Shown here in pieces: positions 8,369 through 18,193 of a DNA stretch of 64,000 nucleotides; the stretch's first letter is position 1; each line of letters starts with the position of its first letter. The notes beneath the pieces were generated by a model that saw only the letters and a program-made list of their open reading frames with translations, did not search any database and had not been told where the DNA came from. The stretch is taken from the NCBI RefSeq assembly GCF_014191545.1, contig NZ_AP023361.1:1578501-1642500 (forward strand). Reading direction: 5' to 3'. Source of the DNA: Terrihabitans soli. Lineage in GTDB: Bacteria > Pseudomonadota > Alphaproteobacteria > Rhizobiales > Methylopilaceae. A program made the position numbers and the translations under genes.

Positions 8369-11086
8369 GTGGCCGATACCGAAAATCCGCCGTCCGGCGG
8401 CGCGTTTGACATCAAGCCAATCTCGATTTCCGACGAGATGAAGCGGTCCTATCTCGATTACGCGATGAGCGTGATCGTGAGCCGCGCTCTGCCGGATGCG
8501 CGCGATGGTCTGAAGCCGGTTCATCGCCGCATTCTTTTTTCGATGAACGAGAACGGCTATACGCCGGACAAGGCCTACCGCAAATCGGCGCGTGTCGTCG
8601 GCGATGTCATCGGTAAATACCATCCGCATGGCGACCAGTCGGTCTATGACGCGCTTGTACGCATGGCGCAGGAATTTTCGATGCGCGTTATGCTCGTCGA
8701 CGGGCAGGGCAATTTCGGCTCGGTCGACGGCGACCCGCCGGCCGCGATGCGCTACACCGAAGTGCGTCTTGCCAAACCGGCGCTCGCGCTGCTTGCCGAT
8801 ATCGACGAAAACACCGTCGACTTCCAGGACAACTACGACAATTCCGAAAGCGAGCCGAAAGTCCTTCCGGCGCGCTTCCCCAATCTTCTCGTCAACGGCG
8901 CCGGCGGCATCGCTGTCGGCATGGCAACGAACATTCCGCCGCACAATCTCGGCGAGATCATCGACGCCTCTCTGGCACTGATCGACAATCCCGAACTCGA
9001 CATCGAAGCGATCAACGAGATCGTGCCCGGGCCCGATTTCCCGACCGCGGGCATCATTTTGGGACGCGGCGGAATTCGTCTTGCCTATCAGACAGGCCGC
9101 GGATCGATCGTCATGCGCGGACGCGCCGTGATCGAGGAGATCCGCAAGGATCGCGAAGCCATCATCATCACCGAAATTCCCTATCAGGTGAACAAGGCGT
9201 CGCTGGTCGAAAAGATCGCCGAACTCGTCCGCGAAAAACGCGTCGAAGGCATTTCGGAACTGCGCGACGAGAGCGACCGCAACGGCATGCGCATCGTCGT
9301 GGAGCTGAAGCGCGAAGCCGTCGGCGATATCGTACTCAATCAGCTTTACCGTTTCACGCCGCTGCAATCGACCTTCGGCGCCAATATGGTGGCGCTGAAT
9401 GGCGGCCGTCCGGAAACGCTCAATATCAAGGATCTTCTGAGCGCCTTCCTGCTGTTCCGTGAAGAGGTCATCAGCCGCCGCACGCGTTTCCGTCTCGGCA
9501 AAGCGCGTGACCGCGCCCATGTCTTGGTCGGCCTTGCGATCGCCGTCGCCAATATCGACGAGGTCATCCGCCTCATCCGCACGGCGCCCGATCCGCAGAC
9601 CGCGCGCGATCAGTTGATGGCGCGCGATTGGCCGGCCGCCGATGTCGCGCCGCTGATCGCGCTGATCGACGATCCGCGCCACCGCGTGTCCGATGCCGGC
9701 ACTTATCGGCTATCCGCCGAACAGGCGCGCGCCATTCTCGATCTGCGCCTGCAGCGCCTGACGGCGCTCGGCCGCGATGAAATCGCCGAGGAGCTGAACA
9801 AGCTCGGTATCGAGATCGCCGATTATCTCGACATTCTGCGCTCGCGCTCGCGCGTGCTCGACATCATCCGCCGCGAACTCATGGAAGTGCGCGTCGAACA
9901 CGCGACGCCGCGCAAGACGGAGATTCTCGAAGTCGACGGCGATATGGAAGACGAAGACCTCATCCAGCGTGAGGATATGGTCGTCACCGTCTCGCATGCG
10001 GGCTATGTGAAGCGCGTGCCGCTCGCGACTTATCGCGCGCAGCGCCGTGGCGGCAAAGGCCGCTCAGGCATGGCGACGAAGGAAGAAGATTTCGTCACAC
10101 GCCTGTTTGTGGCCTCCACGCATGCCGAAGTGCTGTTCTTCTCTTCGGCCGGTCAGGTCTACAAGATGAAGGTATGGCGTCTGCCGCTGGCAGCGCCCCA
10201 GGCGCGCGGCAAGGCGTTCGTCAATCTTCTGCCGCTCGATCCCGAAGAGCGCATCACCTCCGTCATCGTGCTGCCGGAAGACGCGACGAGCTGGGAGCGC
10301 AACGAGATCATGTTCGCGACGACAGGCGGCACGGTGCGCCGCAACGCGCTCGCCGATTTCATGAACATCAACCGCAACGGCAAGATCGCCATGAAGCTCG
10401 AAGCCGGCGAGGCGATCGCCGAAGTCGATCTGTGCGGCCCGCAGGACGATGTTCTGCTCACGACCGCCGGCGGCAATTGTATCCGCTTCCCGGTCGAGGA
10501 TGTGCGCGTGTTCAAAGGCCGCGACTCGGTCGGCGTGCGCGGCATCAAGCTCGATGACGACGACCGCGTGATTTCCATGGCGATCATCCGCCATGTCGAA
10601 GCGACGGCCGAAGAACGCGCTTCCTATCTCAAGCTGGCGGGCGCTGTGCGGCGCGGCGTCAACGGCGAGGAAGAGGTGTCGGTCGATGCCGAAGAGCAGA
10701 CCGCGACGGTCGAGCTCAGCCAGGAGCGCTATGCGCAGATGAGCGCCGAAGAGCAGTTCATCCTGACCGTTTCCGAAAACGGCTTCGGCAAGCGCTCGTC
10801 CTCGTTCGAATACCGCATCACCGGGCGCGGCGGCAAAGGCATCGTTGCCATGGCCGTCAACAAGCGTAACGGCAAGCTTGTCGCGAGCTTCCCGGTCGAT
10901 GACGCCGATCAGCTGATGCTGATCACCGATGGCGGCCAGACCATCCGGATTCCGGTCGACGGCATCCGCATCACCGGCCGCGGCACGCAGGGCGTGACGG
11001 TGTTCAAAACCGGCGATGGTGAGAAGGTCGTTTCGACCGAGCGGATCAGCGAAGAAGCCGACGCCGAGACGGACGGCGAAGCTTAG
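8369..11086 (+). CDS. gyrA: DNA gyrase subunit A
   Basis: A 905-residue GyrA, the breakage-reunion subunit that with GyrB introduces negative supercoils. Visible are the winged-helix and tower start ([20 protein letters not shown]), the quinolone-resistance region [19 protein letters not shown], the active-site tyrosine in [10 protein letters not shown], and a C-terminal beta-pinwheel with the GyrA box QRRGGKG. An acidic insertion ([11 protein letters not shown]) in the pinwheel resembles other alphaproteobacterial GyrA proteins. The start is a GTG. At the position of E. coli Ser83 this protein has Gln, followed by Ser instead of Ala. Asp at position 87 is kept. A strong hairpin follows the gene. 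Confidence 0.98.
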   Translation: MADTENPPSGGAFDIKPISISDEMKRSYLDYAMSVIVSRALPDARDGLKPVHRRILFSMNENGYTPDKAYRKSARVVGDVIGKYHPHGDQSVYDALVRMAQEFSMRVMLVDGQGNFGSVDGDPPAAMRYTEVRLAKPALALLADIDENTVDFQDNYDNSESEPKVLPARFPNLLVNGAGGIAVGMATNIPPHNLGEIIDASLALIDNPELDIEAINEIVPGPDFPTAGIILGRGGIRLAYQTGRGSIVMRGRAVIEEIRKDREAIIITEIPYQVNKASLVEKIAELVREKRVEGISELRDESDRNGMRIVVELKREAVGDIVLNQLYRFTPLQSTFGANMVALNGGRPETLNIKDLLSAFLLFREEVISRRTRFRLGKARDRAHVLVGLAIAVANIDEVIRLIRTAPDPQTARDQLMARDWPAADVAPLIALIDDPRHRVSDAGTYRLSAEQARAILDLRLQRLTALGRDEIAEELNKLGIEIADYLDILRSRSRVLDIIRRELMEVRVEHATPRKTEILEVDGDMEDEDLIQREDMVVTVSHAGYVKRVPLATYRAQRRGGKGRSGMATKEEDFVTRLFVASTHAEVLFFSSAGQVYKMKVWRLPLAAPQARGKAFVNLLPLDPEERITSVIVLPEDATSWERNEIMFATTGGTVRRNALADFMNINRNGKIAMKLEAGEAIAEVDLCGPQDDVLLTTAGGNCIRFPVEDVRVFKGRDSVGVRGIKLDDDDRVISMAIIRHVEATAEERASYLKLAGAVRRGVNGEEEVSVDAEEQTATVELSQERYAQMSAEEQFILTVSENGFGKRSSSFEYRITGRGGKGIVAMAVNKRNGKLVASFPVDDADQLMLITDGGQTIRIPVDGIRITGRGTQGVTVFKTGDGEKVVSTERISEEADAETDGEA

Positions 11087-11105
11087 AAAAACAGACGCTG
11101 AAAAA

Positions 11106-11138
11106 GAATAAGGCGCTCCGGGGGAGAGCGCCTTATTC
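11106..11138. terminator. Bidirectional terminator between gyrA and the convergent small gene
   Basis: A 13-bp perfect stem (GAATAAGGCGCTC with its complement) around a 7-nt loop. The arms begin and end in A/T-rich sequence, and AAAAAG on the left gives a U-run for minus-strand transcripts. It can end both gyrA and the gene at 11165-11533. Confidence 0.8.
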
Positions 11139-11164
11139 GAAATCGGTTCCGAGCGGGGAGGGGT

Positions 11165-11533
11165 CTAGTCCCGGATCGGAACCCGCATGAGCGTCGTTTC
11201 ATTGTGACCGCTGGGGACAGAAACGGTCACGAAAGCGCCGCTCGCATTGGCTTCGAGGGCCTTCGCATGCGCACTGATGATACGGTCGAGGGCCGGTCCA
11301 CCGTTTGCCGCCACGCTGAGACGTTCGGTACCGATGTCGAGTCGGTCACCCTTGGCAGCAAGATTGGAATTGGTGGTCGCCGAGGTGGCAGCCGGTGTCA
11401 TCTCCGGGTTCGCCGCGGTAGCGCCGGCCGTACGGTAGGTGTCCGTATAGGCCCAGGCCCCCAGCATAACCGCTGAGACGACCGCAAAAGTCGTCAGGAA
11501 ACCGCGCAGCATTTTTTTATCCCGTGTCATCAT
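11165..11533 (-). CDS. Hypothetical membrane-anchored protein
   Basis: I do not recognise this protein. About 122 residues: a charged N-terminus (MMTRDKKMLRG), one hydrophobic segment (FLTTFAVVSAVMLGAWAY), then a Thr/Ala-rich linker (AGATAANPEMTPAATSATT) and a hydrophilic C-terminal part (SVAANGGPALDRIISAHAKA, then VTVSVPSGHNETTLMRVP). This suggests a single-pass inner-membrane protein with a periplasmic tail. The start is uncertain: ATG codons at 11533 and 11530 are adjacent, neither has a good ribosome site, and a TTG lies 18 nt further upstream. It converges on gyrA and shares its terminator. Confidence 0.65.
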   Translation of the reverse strand: MMTRDKKMLRGFLTTFAVVSAVMLGAWAYTDTYRTAGATAANPEMTPAATSATTNSNLAAKGDRLDIGTERLSVAANGGPALDRIISAHAKALEANASGAFVTVSVPSGHNETTLMRVPIRD

Positions 11534-11674
11534 TATTTTCTGAACATACAACCCTTCTGTGTCCCAAATGTTTCCCCGAATGTTTCAAATCAAGGATTCC
11601 AGGTAACACGAACCCGTGAGCCTCCCCCGGGGCCTCCCTTGCGGAAGGCCCCCCCCTCAGGATAAAGCCGCCCC

Positions 11675-12178
11675 ATGACCAAAAGCGCTTTCTATGCCGG
11701 TTCTTTCGACCCGGTGACCAATGGCCATGTCGAGGTCGTCCGCGCCGCCTGCCGGCTGTTGGACCGGCTGGTGATCGCTATCGGTACGCACCCCGGCAAA
11801 TCCCCGCTGTTTACCGCGGAGGAAAGGGTTTCCATGCTGAAAAGCGTATTTGAGCCAATGGCTAAGAAAGAGAACTGCAAGCTGGATGTCATCACTTTCG
11901 ATGACCTCACGGTAAATGCCGCCCGCCGTCACGAGGCCAGCATTCTCCTGCGCGGCCTCAGGGACGGGACCGATCTCGACTATGAGATGCAGATAGCCGG
12001 CATGAACGGGCAGATGGCGCCCGATCTGCAGACCGTGTTCCTGCCGGCTTCCCCGGCGGTCCGCCCCATCACGGCCACTCTTGTCCGTCAGGTGGCCTCC
12101 ATGGGCGGCGACGTCTCGGCTTTCGTGCCGGAGCTCGTGGCCCGGAAACTCACCGAAAAATTCGCCTCCGGCCGTTAA
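11675..12178 (+). CDS. coaD: Phosphopantetheine adenylyltransferase
   Basis: A 167-residue CoaD catalysing the penultimate step of coenzyme A synthesis: 4'-phosphopantetheine plus ATP gives dephospho-CoA. The nucleotidyltransferase motif [13 protein letters not shown] near the N-terminus carries the (T/H)xGH element as [16 protein letters not shown] and [12 protein letters not shown] are typical of the family. It is the first gene of a run on the plus strand (coaD, two cyclophilins, YdcZ-type transporter, ridA, queA, tgt) with short spacers. The upstream 120 nt contain a GC-rich imperfect hairpin but no convincing promoter. Confidence 0.97.
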   Translation: MTKSAFYAGSFDPVTNGHVEVVRAACRLLDRLVIAIGTHPGKSPLFTAEERVSMLKSVFEPMAKKENCKLDVITFDDLTVNAARRHEASILLRGLRDGTDLDYEMQIAGMNGQMAPDLQTVFLPASPAVRPITATLVRQVASMGGDVSAFVPELVARKLTEKFASGR

Positions 12179-12190
12179 GGAGTTGCCCTT

Positions 12191-12703
12191 TTGATCCGTA
12201 TTTTTTCCGCCTTTGCCTTCCTCATGACGGCCTTTTTGGTGCCGGCGGCCGCCCAGGCGCCCTCGACCCTGGTGCTCGAAACGAGCAAAGGCCCGGTGAC
12301 CATCAAATTCCGTACCGACCTGGCTCCCAAGCACGCCGCCCAGATGGCCAAGCTCGCCCGGGCGGGCTTTTACAACGGCGTCGTCTTCCACCGGGTCATC
12401 GATGGCTTTATGGCCCAGACCGGCGATCCGACGGGTACCGGCACGGGCGGCTCGAACGAGCCGGATCTGAAGGCCGAATTCTCATCCGAACCCTTCGTGC
12501 GCGGCACGGTGGGCATGGCGCGCTCCTCGAGCCCCAACAGCGCCAACAGCCAGTTTTTCATCATGTTCGGCGACGGCGCCTTCCTCAACGGTAAGTACAC
12601 CGTGGTCGGCCAGGTCGTCTCCGGCATGGAGAATGTCGATAAGATCAAACGCGGAGAACCTCCGGCGAACCCGGACAAAATCATCAAGGCAACCGCGCCC
12701 TAA
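12191..12703 (+). CDS. ppiA: Exported peptidyl-prolyl cis-trans isomerase (cyclophilin)
   Basis: A 170-residue cyclophilin with an N-terminal signal peptide (FAFLMTAFLVPAAAQA, cleavage after AAA/AQA), so probably periplasmic. The catalytic segment FHRVIDGFMAQTGDPTGTG carries the conserved Arg, Phe, Met and Gln; NSANSQFFIMFGD is the second active-site strand. I chose a TTG start because AAGGAG lies 8 nt upstream, overlapping the coaD stop, and no ATG gives a full signal peptide. It is followed within 16 nt by a cytoplasmic paralogue, an arrangement that looks like a tandem duplication with one copy gaining or losing a signal peptide. Confidence 0.92.
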   Translation: MIRIFSAFAFLMTAFLVPAAAQAPSTLVLETSKGPVTIKFRTDLAPKHAAQMAKLARAGFYNGVVFHRVIDGFMAQTGDPTGTGTGGSNEPDLKAEFSSEPFVRGTVGMARSSSPNSANSQFFIMFGDGAFLNGKYTVVGQVVSGMENVDKIKRGEPPANPDKIIKATAP

Positions 12704-12718
12704 CCGGAGAAGAAAGAA

Positions 12719-13180
12719 ATGGCCGATCCTGAAAACACCCTCGTCCTCGAAACGACGAAGGGCACGGTGGAAATCGCATTGCGTCCCGATCTCGCCCCGG
12801 GCCATGTTGCGCGCATCAAGGAACTCGCGCGCGAGGGCTTTTACGACGGCGTCGTCTTCCATCGCGTGATCGACGGCTTCATGGCACAGACCGGCGATCC
12901 GACGGGCACCGGCATGGGCGGCTCGGGCAAGAAGCTTCCGGCCGAATTCAATGCCGGAAAGCACAAGCGCGGCACGACCTCGATGGCACGCGCGCAGCAT
13001 CCGGATTCGGCGGATAGCCAGTTCTTCATCTGCTTCGAAGACGCCGGATTCCTCGACGGCCAGTACACCGTGTGGGGCGAAGTCACCTCCGGCATGGAAA
13101 ATGTCGATCAGATCAAGCGCGGCGAACCGGTGAAGGATCCCGACAAGATCGTCTCGGCCAAGATCAAGGCCGACATCTAA
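12719..13180 (+). CDS. ppiB: Cytoplasmic peptidyl-prolyl cis-trans isomerase (cyclophilin)
   Basis: A 153-residue cyclophilin without a signal peptide, starting MADPENTLVLETTKG. The catalytic segment FHRVIDGFMAQTGDPTGTG is identical to that of the preceding exported copy, and DSADSQFFICFED matches the second active-site strand. It catalyses proline isomerisation during folding. The tandem copy, 16 nt upstream, shares the layout FYNGVVFHR/FYDGVVFHR. The 3' end is 4 nt from the next gene, so co-transcription is likely. Confidence 0.94.
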   Translation: MADPENTLVLETTKGTVEIALRPDLAPGHVARIKELAREGFYDGVVFHRVIDGFMAQTGDPTGTGMGGSGKKLPAEFNAGKHKRGTTSMARAQHPDSADSQFFICFEDAGFLDGQYTVWGEVTSGMENVDQIKRGEPVKDPDKIVSAKIKADI

Positions 13181-13184
13181 CGAC

Positions 13185-13631
13185 ATGATGAAACTCGTCT
13201 ACACGGCGATCGCGCTTGCCATCGGCATGGGCTTCGCCGTGCAGACGAGCATCAACGCAAATCTCGCGAAGGGCCTCGGCTCTTCGCTGGTCGCCGCCCT
13301 CACAAGCTTCGGGGTCGGCTTTGCGATGCTGAGCGTCCTGGCGCTCGTGACAGGCCAGTTGCAGGCCGTCTCCGGCTTCAAGCATCTTCCGGCCTGGGTC
13401 TGGTTCTCGGGCGGTATTCTCGGCGCCTTCATCGTTTTCTTCAGCCTGTTTCTTGTACCGCGCATCGGCGTGGCCGCGCTCGCTGCCTTCATCATCGCCG
13501 GACAGTTGACGGCCGCCGCCCTGATCGATCATTTCGGCTTTCTCGGCGTGCCGGTCCACGAACTGCATGTGTGGCGCGTTGTCGGCCTTGTCCTTCTGTT
13601 CGCCGGCGCGCTTCTCGTGCGCATGACTTGA
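13185..13631 (+). CDS. YdcZ/DUF606-type DMT-family membrane protein
   Basis: A 148-residue integral membrane protein with about five hydrophobic helices, matching half-size members of the drug/metabolite transporter superfamily (DUF606, YdcZ). Typical elements are QTSINANLAKGLGS after the first helix, VWFSGGILGAFIVFFSLF and a C-terminal VVGLVLLFAGALLVR. Half-size members are thought to dimerise. The substrate is unknown. It sits inside the coaD-to-tgt run and starts 4 nt after the upstream stop. Confidence 0.8.
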   Translation: MMKLVYTAIALAIGMGFAVQTSINANLAKGLGSSLVAALTSFGVGFAMLSVLALVTGQLQAVSGFKHLPAWVWFSGGILGAFIVFFSLFLVPRIGVAALAAFIIAGQLTAAALIDHFGFLGVPVHELHVWRVVGLVLLFAGALLVRMT

Positions 13632-13646
13632 GCTGCGGAGACGCCT

Positions 13647-14042
13647 ATGAGCCTTCCCATCCATCATATGATCGACAGCGGCCCGCGCCCGGTCGCGCCA
13701 TTCTCTCATGCCGTCGAGGCCGACGGATGGGTGTTCGTCACCGGCCAGATGCCGACCGATCCGAACGCGCCCGATGCGCCGCTGCCCAATGGCATCGAAG
13801 CGCAGACGCGCCGTGTCATGGACAATCTGAAGATCGTTCTTTCCGGTATCGGCCTCGGGCTTGAGCACGTCACCTTCGCGCGGGTGTATCTGACGCATTT
13901 CGACCGCGACTACGCGGCGATGAACGAGACCTATCGGGCTTACTTTCAGCCCGGCAAACTTCCGGCGCGCACCTGTGTGGGCGTCACGGGCCTTGCCGTC
14001 AGTGCCCTGGTCGAGATCGATCTGATCGCCCGGCGGCCTTAA
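13647..14042 (+). CDS. RidA-family (YjgF/YER057c/UK114) protein
   Basis: A 131-residue member of the RidA family, small trimeric enzymes that deaminate reactive enamine/imine intermediates or act as related hydrolases. The family layout is present: [18 protein letters not shown], then the segment [13 protein letters not shown] with the Arg that binds the substrate carboxylate in true RidA, then ALVEIDLIA with the conserved Glu. Its N-terminus differs from archetypal RidA. It may therefore be a paralogous subgroup with another substrate. Confidence 0.85.
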   Translation: MSLPIHHMIDSGPRPVAPFSHAVEADGWVFVTGQMPTDPNAPDAPLPNGIEAQTRRVMDNLKIVLSGIGLGLEHVTFARVYLTHFDRDYAAMNETYRAYFQPGKLPARTCVGVTGLAVSALVEIDLIARRP

Positions 14043-14052
14043 ACGTATCGGT

Positions 14053-15138
14053 ATGCACGTCTCCGAATTCGATTTCGATCTTCCGGAGGAGCGCATTGCG
14101 CTCCGGCCGGTCGAGCCGCGCGATGCAGCGAAACTGCTTGTCGTGCAGCCGGAGGGCGATCCGGAGTTTCAGGACAAGGCCGTGCGCGACCTTGCGGATT
14201 TTCTGCGGCCCGGCGATGCACTCGTCGTCAACGATACGCGCGTGATACCCGCCCAGCTTTTCGGTGTGCGCACCGGACGCGGCGAGGCCGAGCCGAAGAT
14301 CGAGGCGACGCTGCACAAGCGTATCGACTCGCAGACCTGGCTGGCCTTCGCAAAGCCCGGCAAGAAGCTCGATGTGGGTGACGGCATCCGCTTCGGCGGA
14401 ACCGGCGAGACATGTCTTCTCGGCGAACTGAACGCGCGCGTTCTGGAAAAGCACGAGGGAGGAGAAATCGCTCTCGGCTTCGAGCTTTCCGGAGCGTCTC
14501 TCGATGAGGCGATCGCGGCGCAGGGCGCCATGCCGCTGCCGCCCTATATCGCCGGCCGCCGTCCGGCCGACGACAAAGACCGCTCCGATTACCAGACACT
14601 GTTTGCCAGACGCGAAGGCGCCGTCGCCGCGCCGACGGCGGGCCTGCATTTCACCGACACGCTGACGGCAAAGCTTGCGGCACGCGGCGTGACGCTGCAT
14701 CGCCTCACTCTGCATGTCGGCGCCGGAACCTTCCTGCCGATGAAAGCGGAGGATACGCGCGATCATAAAATGCACGCTGAATGGGGCGAGGTGTCGAAAG
14801 AGACCGCCGACGCGCTGAACCGCACGCGCGCCGCGGGCGGCCGTATTGTTGCTGTGGGCACGACGGCGCTGCGCCTCCTGGAAACTGCGGCAGGCGATGA
14901 CCGCGTGATCCGCCCTTGGGTTGGCGAGACCGATATTTTCATTACGCCTGGCTACCGTTTCAAAGCCGTCGATGCGCTGATGACCAATTTCCATCTGCCG
15001 AAATCGACCCTGTTCATGCTGGTCTGCGCCTTCTGCGGGCTCGACCGTATGAAGCGGGCCTATGCACATGCCATTGCTTCGCGCTATCGCTTCTATTCCT
15101 ACGGCGATGCTTCTTTGCTGTTTCCCGAGCCGAAATGA
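14053..15138 (+). CDS. queA: S-adenosylmethionine:tRNA ribosyltransferase-isomerase
   Basis: A 361-residue QueA, which transfers and isomerises the ribosyl moiety of SAM onto preQ1 in tRNA to give epoxyqueuosine. Family motifs are [14 protein letters not shown] at the N-terminus, [36 protein letters not shown] and the C-terminal [17 protein letters not shown]. The stop overlaps the tgt start (ATGA), so the two queuosine genes are coupled. queH, which reduces epoxyqueuosine to queuosine, is 11 kb away at 26.8 kb. Confidence 0.97.
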   Translation: MHVSEFDFDLPEERIALRPVEPRDAAKLLVVQPEGDPEFQDKAVRDLADFLRPGDALVVNDTRVIPAQLFGVRTGRGEAEPKIEATLHKRIDSQTWLAFAKPGKKLDVGDGIRFGGTGETCLLGELNARVLEKHEGGEIALGFELSGASLDEAIAAQGAMPLPPYIAGRRPADDKDRSDYQTLFARREGAVAAPTAGLHFTDTLTAKLAARGVTLHRLTLHVGAGTFLPMKAEDTRDHKMHAEWGEVSKETADALNRTRAAGGRIVAVGTTALRLLETAAGDDRVIRPWVGETDIFITPGYRFKAVDALMTNFHLPKSTLFMLVCAFCGLDRMKRAYAHAIASRYRFYSYGDASLLFPEPK

Positions 15139-16256
15139 CCGGATTCTCCTTCACCGTTCACGCAACTGACGGTACGGCCCGCGCCGGAACCATCCGCACG
15201 GCCCATGGCGAAGTGGCAACGCCTGCTTTCATGGCGGTCGGCACGGCGGCGACGGTAAAGGCCATGCAGATGCGCGATGTGCGCGAGACCGGCACGGATG
15301 TCGTTCTCGGCAATACCTACCATCTGATGCTGCGGCCGACGGCCGAGCGCGTCGCGGAGATGGGTGGGCTTCATAAATTCATGAACTGGCCGCACACGAT
15401 CCTCACCGATAGCGGTGGGTTTCAGGTTATGTCGCTGGCGAAGCTGCGCAAGGTGACGGAGGAGGGTGTGGCCTTCCAATCTCACATCGACGGCTCCAAG
15501 CACATGCTGACGCCCGAGCGCAGCATGGAGATCCAGAGCGTCCTCGGCTCCGACATTCATATGCAGTTCGACGAATGCGTCGAACTGCCGAACACGCGCG
15601 AGGAAATCGACCGCGCGATGCGTCTGTCATTACGATGGGCGGAACGTTCGAAATCCGCTTTCCGTGGCGGACCGGGTCAAGCGCCGTTCGCCATCGTTCA
15701 GGGCGGCGATCAGATCGATCTGCGCCAGGCCTCTGCGCGCGAACTCGTTGCGATGGATTTTCCGGGTTATGCCGTCGGCGGACTTGCCGTGGGCGAGCCG
15801 CAGGAGGTGATGCTGCGCGTGCTCGATGAGACGGTGCCCGTGCTTCCCGCGGCAAAGCCGCGTTATCTGATGGGTGTCGGTACGCCGGACGATCTGTTGC
15901 AGTCGCTGTCGCGCGGCATCGACATGTTCGATTGCGTCATGCCGACGCGCGCCGGCCGACACGGCCAGGCCTATACGCGCTTTGGGCGTCTGAACCTTAA
16001 AAATGCCCGGCATGCGACCGATCCCGCGCCGCTCGACCCCGAAAGCCGGTGTCCGGCCGCACGCGATTATTCGCGCGCCTATCTGCACCATCTCGTCCGC
16101 AGCGAGGAAATCCTCGGCATGACGCTGCTGACCTGGGCCAATCTTGCCTATTATCAGGACCTCATGGCCGGGGCCCGCGCCGCGATCGGGGCCGGCAAGC
16201 TCGGAGACTATATCGCCGAGACCAAAGCCGGTTGGGCGAGGGGCGAAGAGGCATAA
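15135..16256 (+). CDS. tgt: tRNA-guanine transglycosylase
   Basis: A 373-residue Tgt that exchanges G34 of GUN anticodons for preQ1. The catalytic aspartates are present: Asp92 in ILTDSGGFQ and Asp266 in [17 protein letters not shown]. The substrate loop VGGLAVGE is also present. I chose the ATG overlapping the queA stop; it gives the family N-terminus and length. The zinc site is unusual. Where bacterial Tgt has CxCxxC before [10 protein letters not shown], this protein reads [18 protein letters not shown]. Only one of the three cysteines (Cys306) remains; the others are Ser304 and Ala309. Confidence 0.96.
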   Translation: MTGFSFTVHATDGTARAGTIRTAHGEVATPAFMAVGTAATVKAMQMRDVRETGTDVVLGNTYHLMLRPTAERVAEMGGLHKFMNWPHTILTDSGGFQVMSLAKLRKVTEEGVAFQSHIDGSKHMLTPERSMEIQSVLGSDIHMQFDECVELPNTREEIDRAMRLSLRWAERSKSAFRGGPGQAPFAIVQGGDQIDLRQASARELVAMDFPGYAVGGLAVGEPQEVMLRVLDETVPVLPAAKPRYLMGVGTPDDLLQSLSRGIDMFDCVMPTRAGRHGQAYTRFGRLNLKNARHATDPAPLDPESRCPAARDYSRAYLHHLVRSEEILGMTLLTWANLAYYQDLMAGARAAIGAGKLGDYIAETKAGWARGEEA

Positions 16257-16354
16257 GCCGGCCCTTCACCACGCTAATCACACCCCTTCAAAAATCAGGC
16301 AATTTCATACCTTTCAGCGGGATTCTGGCCCGGGAAATGCTATGATAGGTACGC

Positions 16355-17044
16355 ATGAATTACGTCCGCTCCGAGCAGCCTCTCGACCTCGCATCCGCCA
16401 AGGAAGAGAGGCCCAAGACCCGCGCCGAACTCATCAAGGAAGAACTGGCCGACGCCATCGTCCGCGGCGCGATCGGGCCTGGCGTTGCGCTCGATGAGAT
16501 GGGTTTGGCAAAGCGTTTCGGGGTCTCGCGCACACCGATCCGCGAGGCGATCCGTCAGCTCGAGGCCATCGGCTTTGCCGAAGCGCGGCCGCGCCGCGGC
16601 GCCGTCGTTGCGCATATCACTCAGGCACGGCTGAACGAAATGTTCGCCGTCATGGCCGAACTCGAAGCGATGTGCTCATCCTTCTCCGCACTGAAAATGC
16701 CGGCCGAAGAGAAAGCCGCGCTGCGCTCACTGCATGAGCAATGCGCCGAGTTTGCCGAAGCGGGCAAACTCGAAGGCTATATGGATCTGAACTTCCAGTT
16801 TCACGAAGCGATCTATCGCGGCACGCACAACTCCTATCTGACCGAGCTCACGCTGAGCGTACGCCAGCGTCTTGCCCCGTTCCGGCGCGCACAGTTTTCC
16901 GGTTTCGACCGCCTCAAACTGTCGGTCGTCGAACATGGCCGCGTCGTCGAAGCGATCGAGCGCGGCGATGCGGACGGCGCAGCGGAAGCGATGCGCCAGC
17001 ACCTTCAGATCGTGCGCGACAGCGTCGACGAGGTGAAGGGCTGA
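16355..17044 (+). CDS. GntR-family transcriptional regulator, FadR/FCD subfamily
   Basis: A 229-residue regulator. An N-terminal winged helix-turn-helix (about residues 20-85; LAKRFGVSRTPIREAIRQLE is the recognition region) precedes an all-helical FCD ligand domain (about 95-220; NFQFHEAIYRG and VVEHGRVVEAIERGD carry metal- or ligand-binding histidines). FCD regulators usually repress a neighbouring catabolic or uptake operon until a small carboxylic or similar ligand binds. The next genes, convergent, form an ABC importer whose promoter carries a perfect palindrome at 19885-19896, a candidate operator. A TATGAT hexamer lies only 8 nt before the ATG, so the transcript may be almost leaderless. 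Confidence 0.9.
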   Translation: MNYVRSEQPLDLASAKEERPKTRAELIKEELADAIVRGAIGPGVALDEMGLAKRFGVSRTPIREAIRQLEAIGFAEARPRRGAVVAHITQARLNEMFAVMAELEAMCSSFSALKMPAEEKAALRSLHEQCAEFAEAGKLEGYMDLNFQFHEAIYRGTHNSYLTELTLSVRQRLAPFRRAQFSGFDRLKLSVVEHGRVVEAIERGDADGAAEAMRQHLQIVRDSVDEVKG

Positions 17045-17045
17045 A

Positions 17046-17078
17046 AACCCCGGCAGCTGAGCCGCCGGGGTTCTTCGT
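17046..17078 (+). terminator. Terminator after the GntR regulator gene
   Basis: A 9-bp perfect stem AACCCCGGC/GCCGGGGTT with a 9-nt loop, directly after the stop codon, followed by a short T-containing tail (TTCTTCG). The tail is weak. Confidence 0.7.
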
Positions 17079-17101
17079 GTGAGCGGGACGGAGAGAACCG
17101 C

Positions 17102-18154
17102 TCAGTTGACGGCTTTCAGATCCAATCCTTCATGTGCCTTGTCGACGATCTCGTTCGTCAAGAGAGCATCGAGCTCGACCGGTCCCTTGAGCGGCTTCTG
17201 CTCTTCGGCGCCGAGCTGCATGAAGTCCATATAGTTCTTCCAGCGCGCGGGCAGGATGGTGCCGTGCTTCGCAACATCGTCCGGCGCGGTGTAGTACTTC
17301 AGAACAAGCTGCCAGAAGGGTTCCGCGACGGGGTTTTCGCCGAGCGTTGCGGCCGCCCACTTTGTCTTCATCAGCTTGAAGGCTTCATCGGGATTGGCTT
17401 TGGCCCAGGCCCAGCCTTTGAGCGTGCCGCGCACGAGCTTCTTCAGCGTTTCGGGCTTTTCCTTCAGCGTTTCGGCGCGGACGGCGAGACCATCGCCCGG
17501 GAAGGTGGCAACTTCCGGCGGCGTAATGACACGGATCGGAATGCCCTGCGCCGGGATCAGGAGAATATCGCGCTTGGCGCCGGCATAGGCCTGGATGCGG
17601 CCTTCCTCAAAGGAGCGGATTGTGGTCGGATCGCCTTCGCCGGCGACGACCATTTTCACTTCCGAGCCTTCTTTGACGCCCGCAACCGATAGCGAGGCGC
17701 GCGTCATGGTGACTTCACCACCGGCGAGATCGGACAGGCCGAGCGTCTTGCCCTTGAGATCCTTGACCGATTTGATTTCGCTCTTTTCCGGCACGACGAT
17801 ATCGAACGTGTCCGGATAATAGACCTGCATGATCACTTTAAGCGGAAAGCCCGCATATTGCGTCTGCATCAGCGCGGCGGCCGAGACGATCGCAAATTCG
17901 GCATTGCCGGCGGCGAGCTGACGCGCGCCATCGGAGGAGCCTTTCGAGAACTTGATGTCGACCTCAAGGCCCTCGTCTTTGTAATAGCCCTTTTCCATCG
18001 CAATGAAGAAAGGGAAGAGCTGAGCCGTCGGTCCGCCCTGGGCGGTGACGCCGGTGATCTTTTCGAGCGCGAAAGCGGGCATGGCCGCCATAACGATCGA
18101 ACTCGACGCCGCAAGAGCGAGCGCGGTTCTCCGCGTGATACCTGTCATTGTCAT
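17102..18154 (-). CDS. ABC transporter substrate-binding protein, NitT/TauT (NMT1) family
   Basis: A 350-residue periplasmic binding protein. The N-terminus ITRRTALALAASS followed by a hydrophobic stretch and AFA is compatible with a twin-arginine (Tat) or Sec signal. The mature domain shows the NMT1 pattern: PFFIAMEKGYYKDEGLEVDI, AAGNAEFAIV, VKDLKGKTLGLSD. This family binds nitrate, sulfonates, pyrimidines or related small molecules; nothing here settles the ligand. It is the third gene of the ATPase-permease-binding protein operon on the minus strand, facing the GntR regulator. Confidence 0.9.
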   Translation of the reverse strand: MTMTGITRRTALALAASSSIVMAAMPAFALEKITGVTAQGGPTAQLFPFFIAMEKGYYKDEGLEVDIKFSKGSSDGARQLAAGNAEFAIVSAAALMQTQYAGFPLKVIMQVYYPDTFDIVVPEKSEIKSVKDLKGKTLGLSDLAGGEVTMTRASLSVAGVKEGSEVKMVVAGEGDPTTIRSFEEGRIQAYAGAKRDILLIPAQGIPIRVITPPEVATFPGDGLAVRAETLKEKPETLKKLVRGTLKGWAWAKANPDEAFKLMKTKWAAATLGENPVAEPFWQLVLKYYTAPDDVAKHGTILPARWKNYMDFMQLGAEEQKPLKGPVELDALLTNEIVDKAHEGLDLKAVN

Positions 18155-18193
18155 TTTGTAGTCTCCCAGCCTGTATTGACGGAATTGGTGCGC

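Noticed and set aside
13900-14060. preQ1 riboswitch before queA
   Set aside because: The gap to ridA is only 10 nt and no preQ1 aptamer-like sequence is visible; queH's 72-nt leader also shows none.
16257-16354. Matching palindrome operator in front of the GntR gene
   Set aside because: The leader has no copy of ATTGCATGCAAT or a close variant, so autoregulation through the same site is not supported.
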